Part shown: positions 46,250-58,485 of the stretch, piece by piece | Position numbering within the stretch: the stretch's first letter is position 1 | How the letters are laid out: every line of letters starts with the position of its first letter | Source: Arthrinium phaeospermum | Lineage: Eukaryota; Ascomycota; Sordariomycetes; Amphisphaeriales; Apiosporaceae | Length of the DNA stretch: 64,000 bases | Direction: 5' to 3' | Assembly: GCA_006503535.1 (NCBI GenBank) | Contig: QYRS01000008.1 | Coordinates: 1,178,001-1,242,000 of the forward strand | Made by a program: the position numbers and the translations under genes | Notes under the pieces: model-generated | What the model was told of the DNA's origin: nothing | Database searches by the model: none | Seen by the model: only the letters and a program-made list of their open reading frames with translations

Positions 46250-47194
46250 GGCAGGCCGGTTTCTACGATTAGACGCGCTTGCAAGCTAAAGAAGTTGGGA
46301 GTAGATCCTCTGGCTGTGCTAGTTCCTAGAGGTTTATGATAGATGATGATGTAACTGTTTTGATAGAGGTTGGGGTGGTTGATGCGAATAGTACGGCCAA
46401 GTGTCATTGGCGCTAAGCTCCCCATCCGGTAGCTGCATCAATCAAGTGCAGGTGCCCGTATTGAACCTTAGCGACATCCTTATGGAATAGGCAGTACATG
46501 CCCCGACCTCATTAAGCTTCAATGATTTGGGATTATGCAGTTAATGTACTCTGATAATCTGCATCACTGCAGACTGCCCTCTTCTCGGTTCCCATATTTG
46601 TATTCACCAATCAAGAGATACCGCGTAGCCTGCTGCAACACTTGCGATCCGCCATGATGCTGAACATTGAAGATGCTTCCCGAGGAACAATCGTATCGTG
46701 GGTCCATCAAGCTTAGATGCTACAACTAGGTCCACTGTGTTTGCGTGCTAGGTAGAAGCTTTACGGCTGCTATCTCCCTATTTCTAGGGGACCGCCAGCA
46801 GCCAGCAGCACAGTGCACTGCTGTAAGAAGAAAAAAAAAGGCGTTGGCCTGGACCCATACTTTCCGAGCGGCGCGCTTTTGAAGTTTTGCGCAGCGCATA
46901 TCTTTCTTCAAAGCTCGTCTCCGGTACTATCGTTAGTCACGGTCACCATCGTCAAACATCAACGTTGACGCTTCAAGTCTTGCGAACTGACTGGATTCCC
47001 AGTCATACCTCCCTTCTCGATTATTCCACCTCTTTCGTGACGCAAACATTGAGACGCATTGAGGAGATGACATGATCTGAGTACAAAAAGGCAAGAGGGA
47101 TCTCGAGTCTCGCTTCGGCTCCTCGCCCCCAAAAACCATTTCTTTGATAACTGCAAAGATCGTCTACCTGCACGACATCGACGAGTAATCCAAC
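46250..47194. promoter_or_regulatory. divergent promoter region pbn1 / RING-RS gene
   Basis: 945 bp between divergent starts. No gene or named element recognised; the last ~150 bp form the leader of the RING gene. Confidence 0.5.
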
Positions 47195-50178
47195 ATGGCA
47201 GCCCTGACTCCAGCCCAGATTGAACTGGCCAAGTAAGTTGCCCCCGTCCTGTTCTGCGCCTCGCGCTGAGCCTATGATGCTAATCTTCGAACAGCTCCCT
47301 CACCCAAGAGGAATTGCCCACCAAGCTTCGATGCGCCGTCTGCAGCAAACTCGCTGTGAACGCGTTCCGCCTTCCCTGCTGCGAAACCGCCATCTGCGAA
47401 TCATGTTTGTGGCCGCAAGTTTTATCCGCCGGGCGAACAAAATAGCTGATATGAACCAGGCCAATCCACACTACCATCCTCGTGCCCCGTCTGCGAGCAC
47501 TCTCCCGTCTCTGGCACCGATTGCACGATCTACAAGTCTCTCCGCACTACTATTAGGGTGTTTCTGAAGACCGAAGAGAAGAAACGCGAAGCCTCGCGCC
47601 CGAAGACGATTACGCCCACCCCCGCGACGCCTTCCGACCCTGCGCCTACCCCCGCCAGCGCAGGACCACTGCCAGAGACATCCCCTGCTGATGCGGCAGC
47701 TCCTGTCCCTACCAGGGATGAGACTGTGCTTGGTGAAAATGAAACATCTGGGCAAACAACTGCCATAGCCGGCCAAGACGCTGTGGATGCACCTGCTCAC
47801 CCGGAGCAAGAGAGCTTCTTCAATCATGACCAAGTAAGTCCAGCTTGTTCTAATTCTGTTGCTCGCTCGACGACTGACTTTGTGTTTAGGAATCTGCCGT
47901 GAAGGACGAAACTACCGACCAAGACAACAACGATGGCCAGGCCCCTGGAGACTGTCCAAATGACCAAGCCGATTTTGAAGGGCAATCGACAGAGGAGACG
48001 GAGGAGGTTGTCGAAGCCGGCCAAGATGAGGCCGAGTCTGGAGATGCGGATATGGAAGCCGACCAAGATAACGCTAATGAGTCTTCCGAGGGAACGAACA
48101 ATTTCGGTGACATGAACCAGATGCAAATGATGATGGCCATGCAAAACGGCATGAATCCAGCAGCCTTTGGCTCGTTCCCCATGATGGGTAAGCGCCCCAA
48201 CTCCATGTTGCCACCCCACCATACTAAGAACGCACCAGGAATGGGTATGGGAATGGATCCAATGGCGATGCAGAACATGTTTATGAACGGAGGCTTCGGA
48301 GCGCAAGGCATGGGCATGAACGGCATGAACATGAACATGGGCATGAATGGCTTCAATGGTGGCAACAATGACTGGAACGGACAGCAATCGTGGAATGTCG
48401 GCCAAGATAATTTCAATCCAAATGCTGCTGGCATGGGAAATGGTGACTTTGGCAACTTTAACTCTGGCTTCCGTAACGGCTACAATTCAGGTAATTTTGG
48501 CCACAACCAGTACAATGACTTTGGCCGCGGCGGCTACGGGTTTCGAGGCCGGGGCCGGGGCAGAGGCTTCTATAATCGAGGCTTTGGCCGTGGCTACCAC
48601 CAGCAGGGATTCAACCAACGACACTATGGCCAGGATATGTGGGCTCAACAAGGCTCACAAGAGAACGGTGGCATGGGCCCGAATGCGAACGGCAACGGCT
48701 CGGCAATGGAGACACACAATGCATCCAACACCGATGAATTTGGTAGGACCGTCCGTCCCGATTCAGAACAACTAGGACACGCCGTGGAGCTAACAGGAAT
48801 TGATTCCCAAGGTGATGCGCAAAATGGTGGTGGCGCAACGACAGAAGCAGGCACCAACGACGATCCATCTTCCACGGACCCGTATCCCAGGGCACGCAGT
48901 CAAGGAACTGGCTCGCTACCCCCTACCACGGCCCCGGATGTACCTTTGAATGCGCCCACAGGGCCGAAAGCTATGCGGCAAGGACTGCCTAATACCAGTG
49001 CACTTCATCTTCGGGCACGTGGTTTTATGACTGACCAACAGAGCCCGATATCAGGGCCTAATGGCTCAGTTGTGCAGAGCCCATTGGAAGATGTCCCTCT
49101 CTCGCGAAGTAGCTCTCGCCATGAAAAGGAGTCAGACCCCCGTCATCCTCGAAGCGATGGTAGGGAACACGATCATAATGATGAGAAAAGCAAGGACTAT
49201 GAAGGAGACCGACCGCGTTCCCGAAGTCGTAGCCGGAGTCGAGATCGTAAGGAATCTCGTAGACACCGCCGTCATCGCTCTGAATCCGCTACTGGGGACG
49301 AACGTGAAGGGGATCACCGACGCCGTAAACATAAGAGTAGACGGCCTACACGTGATGACGATGACCACAAGAGTCGATCAAAGGATGGGAAGCATGATCG
49401 GTCACGATCTGTTTCGCCTGAGCGTGAGCGCGAGCGTGAGCGCGACCATAAGCGCTCAAGCCACCGCAGTCACAGGGACCGTGACAGAGAGAGAGGGGAA
49501 AGAGAGAGCGACTATGACCGACATGAACGCCATAAGAAGTCGAGCCATCGATCTCGTCATGACCATGACCGAGAACGATCAAGGGACAGGGGCCATGACC
49601 GAGAGAGGGAACGCGACAAGGATCGCAAAGAGAGGCACCGTGACCGGGACCGTGATAGAGACCGTGACCGAGAATATCGTCACCGAAGCCGCAAGACATC
49701 CGCCGAGCCTCCCACGTCAGCTGAGGGGACAGGTCAGGATTTCAACCCACCGAGTGGCCCCCGTGGCGGCATGGCGATCAGGGGCGTCGGTTCTAAGTCC
49801 GGCGCGGGCGAGTCCAAGGGCTCTTCCGGCAGCAAGTCGTCCAAGTCGCATATACGCGAGAGCGAGTCCTCCTCTCGGAGACCTTCCAAAGCCTCGGCTA
49901 GCGGTTCAAAGGGGGCGGCTGCATCTAGCAGCAGCTCCGGAAAGGACCCCCATACGTTGGAGCGCGAGGCGAGGGACCGAGAGCGTCTGCTCAAGGAGGC
50001 GCAGCGCATGGCCGGCTTGGCCGGTCTTGCCGGCGTAAAGCGTGGCCGGGACGCGGGCGACGACCGGGGAGGAAGCGATCGTCGCCGCAAGAGCCGCCGC
50101 AGCGAGGCTGTGTACGATGACCAGGAAGAGCGGATGCGGAGGGTCGAGGCCGAGAGGGATGGCGACCGCTGGGACTGA
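47195..50178 (+). CDS. C4C4 RING-finger protein with Met/Asn/Gly-rich and RS/RD-rich regions
   Basis: Exons 47195-47232, 47295-47404, 47460-47833 and 47890-50178 give 936 aa. The RING is assembled across two introns. It has eight cysteines, C26, C29, C41, C42, C47, C50, C58 and C61, and no His, as in the RBBP6/Mpe1-type C4C4 RING ('LRCAVCSKLAVNAFRLPCC', 'SSCPVCEHSP'). Mpe1's DWNN and zinc-knuckle domains are absent. After a Pro/Glu-rich linker comes a Met/Asn/Gly-rich stretch (QMQMMMAMQNGMN, GMNGMNMNMGMNG), an RGG-like patch (GRGGYGFRGRGRGRG), and a long Arg-Ser/Arg-Asp/Arg-Glu region around residues 610-790. The layout suggests a nuclear ubiquitin ligase linked to pre-mRNA processing; this is inference. 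Start MAALTPAQIEL is the first ATG and fits phase. Confidence 0.85.
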
Positions 50179-50922
50179 TTGATTAGGGCTGCTGTTTGAG
50201 GAGATAGCAGCAGATACGACGCACAAGCGGCTCTTGGTGGGTTTTGAGCTTGTGTTTAATTGTACATATTGGACTGCAACTCGGCCGGAAGTGTGCATAC
50301 ATGGCGGCGATATTGTCGAATAGCGCAGATTTCTTGACCTCATTTCAGATGGAGGGGGGAGAAGGGGGAAGAGTGTAGGAACGAACTTCTTGGAGCTAGG
50401 CGACAAAGGGACGATGTGTGACCAGTCGCGTTTGCATTGCATAGAACTCGGCCTCAGAAAGAAAAAACCCCTGCTTCAAGTCTAACCGTCAGTCAGTCAC
50501 TCACTGGTCATGCACAACCTGATGTGCGAGACGCGAGGAAGAAGCGAACGGAGTTCATAACACTCACTCTACCTCCCTTGCGAGGATTGGCCAGGTCGTT
50601 TTGCTACTCAACCCTTAATATACTCTCCTTATCACCCCTAATTAAAATGACCTATCACGACTGCAAGATAGAGTAGTAATGTTAAGAAAACCATCATAAA
50701 TTTGCTGGCTATAGGACATGATGTACTGCTTGTAACGACACATACACAGAGGCAATCCCAATGAACCATAATTCCCCGTCACTCCGTTGGCAAAAAGAAA
50801 AAAAGAACGTCCGAAGACAGACAACCCAATGCAAATGTCGGACACTCTTTATATCCTCGCAGACCTGGCGAGGGTTGCTGCTTGCAACAGAAAACATATC
50901 ACCACAACGTTTGCTTTCACGA
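50179..50922. other. convergent intergenic region
   Basis: 3' flanks of the RING-RS gene and the Rab5 gene. Nothing further seen. Confidence 0.5.
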
Positions 50923-51862
50923 CTAACAGGCGCAGCTGTCCTTGGAAGCATCTCCCCGGGGCCCGGTCAGGTTCACTCGCTGCTCGTCTCCACCCCGGCT
51001 CACCGCATTGGATGCGCCGGGTCCCCTCGTGCTCTTCAGGCTGGTCTCGGGGATGGCGTTGGCAATAGCAGTGAACACCTCCGAGACGTTGTGGCCGGTC
51101 TTGGCACTGGTCTCGAAGAACAGTAGGCTCTCCTCCTCGGCGTACGTCTTGGCCTCGTCGGTGCTGATCTTGCGTGCATCGCCCGACTCGTCGCCGGCGT
51201 CTCCGCCCGCGGCACCGCTGCTCTCCTCGTCTTCGTCCTCGCTGCTGCCGCCGGCCGCCGCTGCCGACGCGTTGGTCAGATCCAGCTTGTTGCCCACGAG
51301 GGCGATGACGATGCCGGGCGAGGCTTGGCGCTGCAGCTCGGCGACCCAGTGTTTCGCCTTGATGAGGGACGTCGGTTTGGTCAGGTCGTAGACGACGAGG
51401 GCGGCTTGCGCATTGCGGTAGTACATGGGGGCCAGGCTGGCGAAACGCTCCTGGCCTGCTGTGTCCCAGATCTCGAACTTGATGGTCCGGGTCGGGAGGT
51501 TGCACTTTTGTGTTAAGAAGGCGGCTGCATCACAGATGGCATCGGTCAGCATACTTGTAGTTCCTCGGGATCCGGGGCGGTTCAGGGATGCGCATCATTG
51601 CGAGAAGTATATCTGGAGGGGTGGCGGCTCTGATGCAGGAGTGGGAAGGGTATATCTCACCTCCGATTGTGGGCTCCTTGTTCTCTTGGAAGTCATTGTT
51701 AACGAAACGCAGGACGAGAGAGGACTATTAGATCTTGGTTAGCCGACTGCAAGCTGTAAATGGTGATAGATATAGATGACGAACCTTTCCAACTGCAGCC
51801 TCTCCCAGCAGCACTAGCTTGACGCTGCTGCTGGGTCTCGGGGCGCCCGCCGAATCAGCCAT
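50923..51862 (-). CDS. Rab5-family small GTPase (Vps21/Ypt5)
   Basis: Exons 51862-51785, 51724-51661 and 51524-50923 give 247 aa. The GTPase motifs are intact: G1 'GEAAVGKS' (20-27), switch I Thr45 in 'EPTIGAAFLTQK', G3 'WDTAGQE' (67-73), G4 'GNKLD' (125-129) and 'ETSAK'. '[15 protein letters not shown]' is the Rab5 signature. The protein ends in CAC, a double-geranylgeranylation motif. Rab5 controls early-endosome fusion and traffic. An insert of about 35 residues, Ala/Gly then Ser/Asp/Glu-rich (from residue 133), lies directly after the G4 motif; it is not part of the core fold. Divergent from kri1. Confidence 0.94.
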
Positions 51863-52706
51863 GTTTTACTGTCTCTTTGACAATTCGGGTCGTGTAGTTT
51901 TTGGTTTGCAGTTAATGTGGCGTGGCGACAAAGAACCGCGGTGTAAGTGTTTGCATGCAACAATAATAACAATAGCGTGGGGGAGGCAGCGACAAGATTA
52001 GATGTATTGATGGTGTTGGCAAGGTGTGTGCCGGGGCCAGATGGATGGTGAGAAGACGGGGAGCTCTGGCGGCGGTTGCATGGAGGCTTTCAGGCAGGTG
52101 GATAAGGCAGGTGAGTTTGGGAATTGGCTTCATGTAACATGACGACGTCCTTGCGCCAGACGCCAGACTGCTGACTGCTGCTAACCTTTCCGAACCGCTC
52201 TAGCCTGCTAACAATGACTGTTCCCTGTAGGGTGACCAAAGTGACCTGGCCGAAGGCCCTGTAGGTACCTTTCCGCATCCCATCTCCTTGGTGCTTATGC
52301 GCAATGCGTCAGCTGGTACATGGAGGGGGCCCAGGCAGGTACCTCAAACTTGCAATGCGCTGCTCTCACCGTGCTCCAGGTGCATAATTGGCTTATCTAG
52401 CTGCCTGCCCATAAATGTTGCGGGCAGGCGACTCGGGCAGGAGCGATCGGCGGGACAAATGAATGGCCGCCTCTCACCGCCAAAATTTCTCTTTGGAAAA
52501 GGGCCCCGCTACGAAACCAATCTACAAGCGTACGGCAGAAAAAAAAAGTTCCCTATCGCCAGTCAGCGCGCCTAGCCATTCGTTAAGCTTGCGAAAGCGC
52601 AAATCTTGGTCTTCCACAGTGCTTGATCGCGTTCCAGCAACCCATTCATTCTTACAACTGCAATCAATCACTGCACCCCCAGTCTTCGACTGGACGGCAC
52701 GGCAAT
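51863..52706. promoter_or_regulatory. divergent promoter region rab5 / kri1
   Basis: 844 bp between divergent start codons. No element recognised with confidence. Confidence 0.5.
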
Positions 52707-54696
52707 ATGGCGGCGCCCCATCCTGCCCGAAAGCAGTTGTTCGATGAGAGCGACGACGAGTCCGATGGAGGAGCCAAGCTCCAGGTGAACAAGGAGTATG
52801 CTGCACGATTCGAGCATAACAAGAAGCGCGAAGAACGACAGAGATGTACGAGGACACCAACCATGCCGAAGTATTGAACCATAGCTAACTAGATTTGTAG
52901 TGGAAGAGAAGTTCAAGACCAGGCAGACTAATGGAGGCGCAATAAACGACGGCACGGATGAAGAAGAAGACTCCTCGTCGGACGAAGATGAGGACGAGGA
53001 CGGTTTCCTCGCCACTGAAGACCTCGATGCCCAAATTTCTGCCACCCTACAGGCCATTCGCAACAAGGATCCTCGGATTTACGATGGAAAGTCCACATTC
53101 TACAAGCCAATCGAAGAGACCCCCGAAGAGGCCGCGGCTTCTGCCAGTACTACGAAGGAGAAGCCTGTTACCTTGAAGGACTACCACCGGCAACGAATTC
53201 TAGCGGGAGACACTGGTGCAGATGAGGAGGAGGAAGCAGCAGCACCCAAAACCTATGTGCAGGAGCAAGCCGATCTTAAGAAGTCTATCCGGGATGAGAT
53301 TCAGGCCCAGCTTCACGGAGGCGATGAAGATGACGAGGAAGACGCCGATTTCCTCAAGGCCAAAGCGGGCGAAGCGGAGAGGGTCAAGCGTGAAGTCGAC
53401 CAGCAGGGCGTTCACCATTCCAGAGCTGCGAAGGTGAAGCCGATGACTATCGACGTCGAGGAAGCCGATAAGAACCCCGAGCTATACCTGTCCAACTTCA
53501 TGGCCGCGCGCGCTTGGATGGCACCGGGCAACAACTGGAAAGCTTTCGACTCGGATGACGAGGAGGAGGACACCGTTGGCAAAGCCGACGAGTGGGAAGT
53601 TGCTTACAACCTACGATTCGAGGACCCCAACAAGAGTAACGAGGTCTTGCGGTCGTATGCCAGAGATGTTGCTGCCGCCAAGTCAGTCCGCCGAGAAGAG
53701 AAGACGGCCAGGCAGCGCCAGAGAGATCAGGAGCGAGAGCAAAAGGAAGCCGAGAAGCGCGAGCGCCGAGAGGAGAAGGCAAGGTTAAGAAAGCTCAAAG
53801 TCGAGGAGGCCGAAAAGAGGCTCAAGCAGATCAAGAAGGCCGCCGGTCTCTCTGGAAAGGAGTTGAAGGAGGAGGACTGGGTCAAGTTCTTGAACGATGC
53901 CTGGGATAACGACAAGTGGGAGGAAGAGATGCAAAGAACCTTCGGTGATCAGTACTACGCCGAAGGAGAGGGCGCCGGTGAGGGAGAGGGTGACTCTAAG
54001 AAGAAGATCAAGAAGCCAAAGTGGGATGATGACATTGACATCAAGGATCTGGTGCCCGACTTCGAAGAGGAGGAACTCCCGAAGATCGATCTGGACGAAG
54101 ACGAAGGCGAGGCCGTCGGCGAGGAGGAAATAGACGACGAGAACGAGGATGCCCCGGCTTCGAAGCGCCAGAAGACCACGAAAGACCGCAAGAAGGAGAA
54201 GTTGGCTAGCCAGAAGGAGGCGCGCAAGGAGCGTGCTAAACTTGAGGCTCTTATTGACTCCAAGATGGATGTGGACCATGAGGTACTGGCTGGTCCTTCC
54301 AAGAAGTCCCGAGCAGATATGCCCGCATTCTCTTATCGACAAACCTGGGCAGAGTCTTACGGCATGACGGCGCGGGATATCCTGATGGCTGATGATGCTG
54401 CTCTCAATGAGTTTGTTGGTTTGAAGAAGCTCGCCCACTTCCGACCGGACGATAAGAAGGCCAAAGACAAGAAGAGGCTCGGGAAGAAGGCCCGTCTTCG
54501 ACAATGGCGAAAGGAGACCTTTGGTCCCGAGGCTGAGCATGATGGGCCTGTCTTCTCACTTGGCGACGGTCCTCAAGAAGGAGAGGGGGCCAACGACCAA
54601 TCTCAGCCGAGCAACGACGTCGTGGAAGGCGGGTCCAAGAAACGCAAGCGGTCCAAGAAGAAGAAGAATACTACTGCGGATGAAGCCGAAGCATGA
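52707..54696 (+). CDS. kri1: Kri1, ribosome biogenesis factor
   Basis: Exons 52707-52845 and 52901-54696 give 644 aa. Kri1 binds Krr1 in the nucleolus and is needed for 40S subunit assembly. The N-terminus 'KQLFDESDDESD', 'LQVNKEYAARFEHNKKREE' is the conserved Kri1 start. The middle shows 'YDGKSTFYKP', a long charged helix rich in Glu/Lys/Arg, and 'DPEEDWVKF'-like sequence ('KEEDWVKFLNDAWDNDKW'). The Kri1 C-terminal domain is clear: 'YRQTWAESYGMTARDILMA', 'LNEFVGLKKLAHFR', 'KARLRQWRKETFG'. A basic tail (KKRKRSKKKKN) is a likely nucleolar signal. The short first exon is required for the conserved N-terminus. Confidence 0.95.
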
Positions 54697-55447
54697 GAGA
54701 CGGTTTACTTAGGTACTTCACATTGGTTCATGGGTTGCGATCAGTAGCGGTCTGTCACCGCCAGGAGTTCTGTAGCTTGTATATATATTTACAATAGGGA
54801 TGGACGAATGTTTTCAGCTGCACACCAAACAAAACACACATCCAGGCGTCGTGTATCTTGCTTTATTATGGTCACTTGAGGGGTAGGCTGGGTCTTTCCT
54901 ACTTGCCTGCCTTCAAACCTGTACTCCCATTGGTATAGTGGTCAATGGAAACCGATGTATGGAATTGGCGACAGCTACATACTTTCTAAACCAAATGCAA
55001 TGCGTGCATAACGATAGATACTCACTCTGCGACCCTTGCCTATATTGACCCCGGCTTTGCTACGTTATAAATTGCCTCGTTCGTTACAGATGACCGCCAT
55101 GCATTGAGCATTGAAGATTGCTGACCCGGACCGACCTAGCGCCGACCTGAGCTAGCCAGCTAAAGCACTACTAGCCAGGCTAGCCTGGACCCTACCAAAA
55201 TCCAAGCCTGGCGACCAGCGACCCAGCCCAGCTAGCTCATGCTGTAGGGAGCGCCTGCTATTCGTGCATGGTTCCTGAATGTCCCGTTGCTTGTTCGGCT
55301 GGGGGGAGAAAACAAATTTCATAAACCCGACCTGGTCGTCCACATTACCATTCTCACCACTTTTCCCACCTCACCACTCATCTCTCTCCTTGATACCCCA
55401 TTCACATACACAAATTCCACCCCCGGAATTCCTCTCCAGTCGCCATC
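54697..55447. other. intergenic, kri1 3' flank / porin upstream region
   Basis: 751 bp. The last ~150 bp before the porin start are C/T-rich and probably the leader. At 55130-55235 there is a run of short 'agctagc/cctgg'-type repeats. No gene seen. Confidence 0.5.
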
Positions 55448-56949
55448 ATGTCTGTCCCGGCCTACGCTGATATCGCCAAGTCGGCCAACGATGTAAGTTA
55501 AGCTCCGGCAACTGCAGGTTTTATGAGCTATTATCCGCCCACCCATTGCGAGACCGCCCGACAGAAAAAAACCCGAGTCGGTCAACAAGGTGGCCTTTTG
55601 CGATATGCCCAATTGCCCAATTGGCTCGGACACATGGCTAACATTGTATCTGCATAGCTCCTGAACAAGGATTTCTACCACCGTATTGACGCCTCTTGAT
55701 TCCTCTTCCCCCGATTCGGAGCCTCTAACATGTGTTATCAGTGTCGGCCGGTACTATCGAGATCAAGAGCAACACCCCCAACAATGTCGCCTTCAAGGTG
55801 ACCGGCAAGAGCAGCCATGAGAAGGCTACCAGTGGCGTCGTAAGTAGCAATTTCACCTACAGTCGCATCCGTCGAGGGTTCTGGCTCAATGGCTCTGTTG
55901 AGGAGTCTTTGCGATCCTGCCCGACAGAGCGTCCAACTTCTACAAGAACCAAAACTAATGAATGTGTCATAACAGATGGAGGCCAAGTGGGCGGACAAGG
56001 CTCGCGGTAATTCCACCTCTCCTTCCTCTTCTGCGGAGTCAACAGACCTCGATGTCACTCGAGAAGAGCAAAAACCACCGGATGGGCGCCGCAAGAGACC
56101 TCGGCGACAGCCAGGAACTACACTGTCAGCCTCGGTCTCGAGAATTGCGGTACCAGGACCTCGTGCCTGGCCCATCAATTTCGCCATACTCCTCAGTGAT
56201 TCTTACCCGACACAACTGCTGACTATCATTCGCCTATCAGGCCTTACTATGACCCAGACCTGGAACACTGTCAACGCCCTCGAGACCAAGATCGAGGCCG
56301 CTGATGTGCTCGCCAAGGGCGTCAAGGCCGAGCTCACGCACGGCTTCCTGCCCACCAACTCTTCTCGCAGCGCCAAGCTCAACCTCCACTTCAAGCAGAG
56401 CGCTTTCCACGGCCGCGCCTTCTTCGACCTGCTCAAGGGCCCCACTGCCAACATTGATGCTGTTGTTGGCCACGATGGTTTCCTCGCTGGTGCCTCCGCC
56501 GGCTACGACGTCCAGAAGGCCGCCCTTACCGGCTACAGCGCCGCTGTCGGCTACAGTGCCCCCTCTTACAGCGCTGCCATCACCGCTTCTGACAACCTGA
56601 GCATCTTCGCTGCCAGCTACTACCACAAGGTCAACGGCCAGGTCGAGGCCGGTGCCAAGGCTACCTGGAACTCCAAGTCTGGCAACAACGTCGGTCTGGA
56701 GGTTGCCAGCAAGTACCGCCTGGATCCCCTCTCCTTCGCCAAGGTGCGTTTCTACCCTTCTAACCCCCTATCAGGAGACAATCACTGACCCCCAAGCAGG
56801 CCAAGATCAACGACCGTGGTGTGGCCGCCATCTCCTACAACTGCCTCCTCCGCCCCGGTGTCAACGTCGGTCTCGGTGGCTCTTTCGATACCCAGAAGCT
56901 TGACCAGGCCACTCACAAGGTTGGCGTCAGCTTCACCTTCGAGGGCTAA
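55448..56949 (+). CDS. mitochondrial porin / VDAC
   Basis: Six exons: 55448-55492, 55658-55682, 55742-55839, 55976-56006, 56241-56743, 56800-56949. They give 283 aa, the standard VDAC length. It starts MSVPAYADIAKSANDLLNKDF (amphipathic N-helix) and keeps porin signatures 'FKVTGKSSHEKATSG', 'GLTMTQTWNTVNALE', 'HGRAFFDLLKGPTANIDA', 'GFLAGASAGYDVQKA', 'GLEVASKYRLDP' and the eukaryotic-porin ending 'KVGVSFTFEG'. VDAC forms the 19-strand beta-barrel of the outer membrane for metabolite passage. Exons 2 (25 nt) and 4 (31 nt) are micro-exons. Intron 4 (234 nt) is a multiple of three with no in-frame stop, so retention would insert 78 residues. Confidence 0.97.
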
Positions 56950-57312
56950 ATTTACGTAATCACGTAATTGCATGTACTTTTGGGGGAGCGTTTTGGGGTG
57001 TAAAATGACTTAGGTTAAGAGATACCAGGGCTAATCGCCACCAATTTCCTCTTCCGCATTGTATTCCGTACCAATCAGAGCAGACGACAGATAGATCTCC
57101 TAGCGCTGGGGTGTGTCTCGTGTGTAAAATAGAGGATTCGGATGCACTTGGGGCAAAGACTTGGCTTAGTGATTAACAATGATTTGGACCATGTGCATTT
57201 GTTGTGATGTCACTGCATAATGTGTTTGTACTTCGCATTGGGTATTTACATTGTTTTCCGGTGGCTTGTGGCATCTAGTATAAGGTATGTTGTATAAAAG
57301 GCCTGCCGCACT
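56950..57312. other. convergent intergenic region, porin / J-protein
   Basis: 3' flanks of two converging genes; nothing else recognised. Confidence 0.5.
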
Positions 57313-58485
57313 TCAGCTTTTGGCCTTTTTCTTCTGTTCTTTGGATATGGGGCCCCAGAAGACGCGATAAATGCCCATGGGCACCAGGAAGCTGGTGAGC
57401 AGGATTCCGCCGATGACGAAGAACATGCCCATGGCCCCCTGCTCGGCCTCGACGTCGACCTCGCGCCCGTCCATGCGCATGCGCCGCCTCGTCGTCCTGG
57501 CTTCCTCGGTCCGGCGGCCGGTGCGCTCGTGGCCCTCGCGGTCGAAGTGGGGAACGTCGTCCTGGGAGCCCTTGAAGGGGTCCTGGCCCGGGCCCATGCC
57601 CCCGGCTGTCGCTCCTGGGCCGAAACCGCCGCCACCAGTCGCCCACGTCCCATCGTTTTCTCCTCCTGGTTGCCGTTGCGACGATGATGACGAAGTGTCG
57701 CTGCTGCCACTGCCAGCTCCCCCCGTAGAACTCTCGTGCGCCGCGGACCGTTTTGCGCTGTGGGCGCCCCAGCCCCCGCTGCGGTAGAAACTGGGCGGCG
57801 GGCCCCGGAAGGCGCTCCGGCGCTTGCTGAGGCCCGAGGCGGGGCGGCCGCCGGCCGGGTTGGTCGTGGTGGTGCTGCTGTAGGAGCCGCTCCGGCGGCC
57901 GGGGTGCGCCTCGTGGGGGTGGTGCAGGTTGAGCACGTCGCGGTCGTAGCGGGTGCGCTTCTCGGGCGAGGAGAGGGTCGTGTAGGCTTCGCTGATGCGC
58001 ATGAAGCGCTTCGAGGCGGCGGGGTCGCTGCGGTTGTGGTCGGGGTGGTGGGTTTTGGAGAGGGTGTAGAAGGAGCTTTTGGGAGGGAGGGAGGGGTGTT
58101 AGTTGATTGGTTGGTCAGTGTTGAAGAATGGTATTGGGGAAAATGTATTCCGGCAGGTGGGGTACAGGAAGGCAGGGGAATGTTGACGCAGGGGTTGGGG
58201 CGTAAGGTGAGGTACATACCGCTTGATGTCGGCAGGACTCGCGCTCGTCGGCAGTTTCAGAGCTTCGTAGTGGTTGGTGGCCCGGTCGATCTCTTCATCG
58301 CGGAGACATCTCGTAGCGTGGAAAAGCCGCTGCTTCTGCTGCCGGAGCTTGGGGGCTTCTTGCGACGGCGACGTCGACGACGAGGCCGTCAGGAGCCGGT
58401 TGGGATGGGGACGGGCCCCGAAGACCATGAGCGGCGCCGGGCATAGGGCCGGTATTGGGAGGGCTGCGATGTACCGGAGTGGCAT
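57313..58485 (-). CDS. J-domain protein with C-terminal transmembrane helix
   Basis: Exons 58485-58220 and 58075-57313 give 342 aa. The J domain begins 'NHYEALKLPTSASPADIKR' and continues across the 144-nt intron with 'SFYTLSKTHHPDHN'; the HPD triad is His99-Pro100-Asp101, followed by 'RFMRISEAYTTLSSPEKR'. The N-terminal ~60 residues are basic, hydroxylated and acid-poor, consistent with a mitochondrial presequence. A long Gly/Ser-rich linker leads to one hydrophobic helix (GMFFVIGGILLTSFLVPMGIY) and a basic end (KEQKKKAKS). J proteins stimulate Hsp70 ATPase; this one would present its J domain at a membrane, likely mitochondrial (inference). Substrates unknown. Confidence 0.86.

Noticed and set aside
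47460..47530. Apparent frameshift in the RING finger ('SCPSAST' versus 'SCPVCEH')
   Set aside because: A recount of the C-run at 47484-47488 shows the frame is intact and reads SCPVCEHSP.
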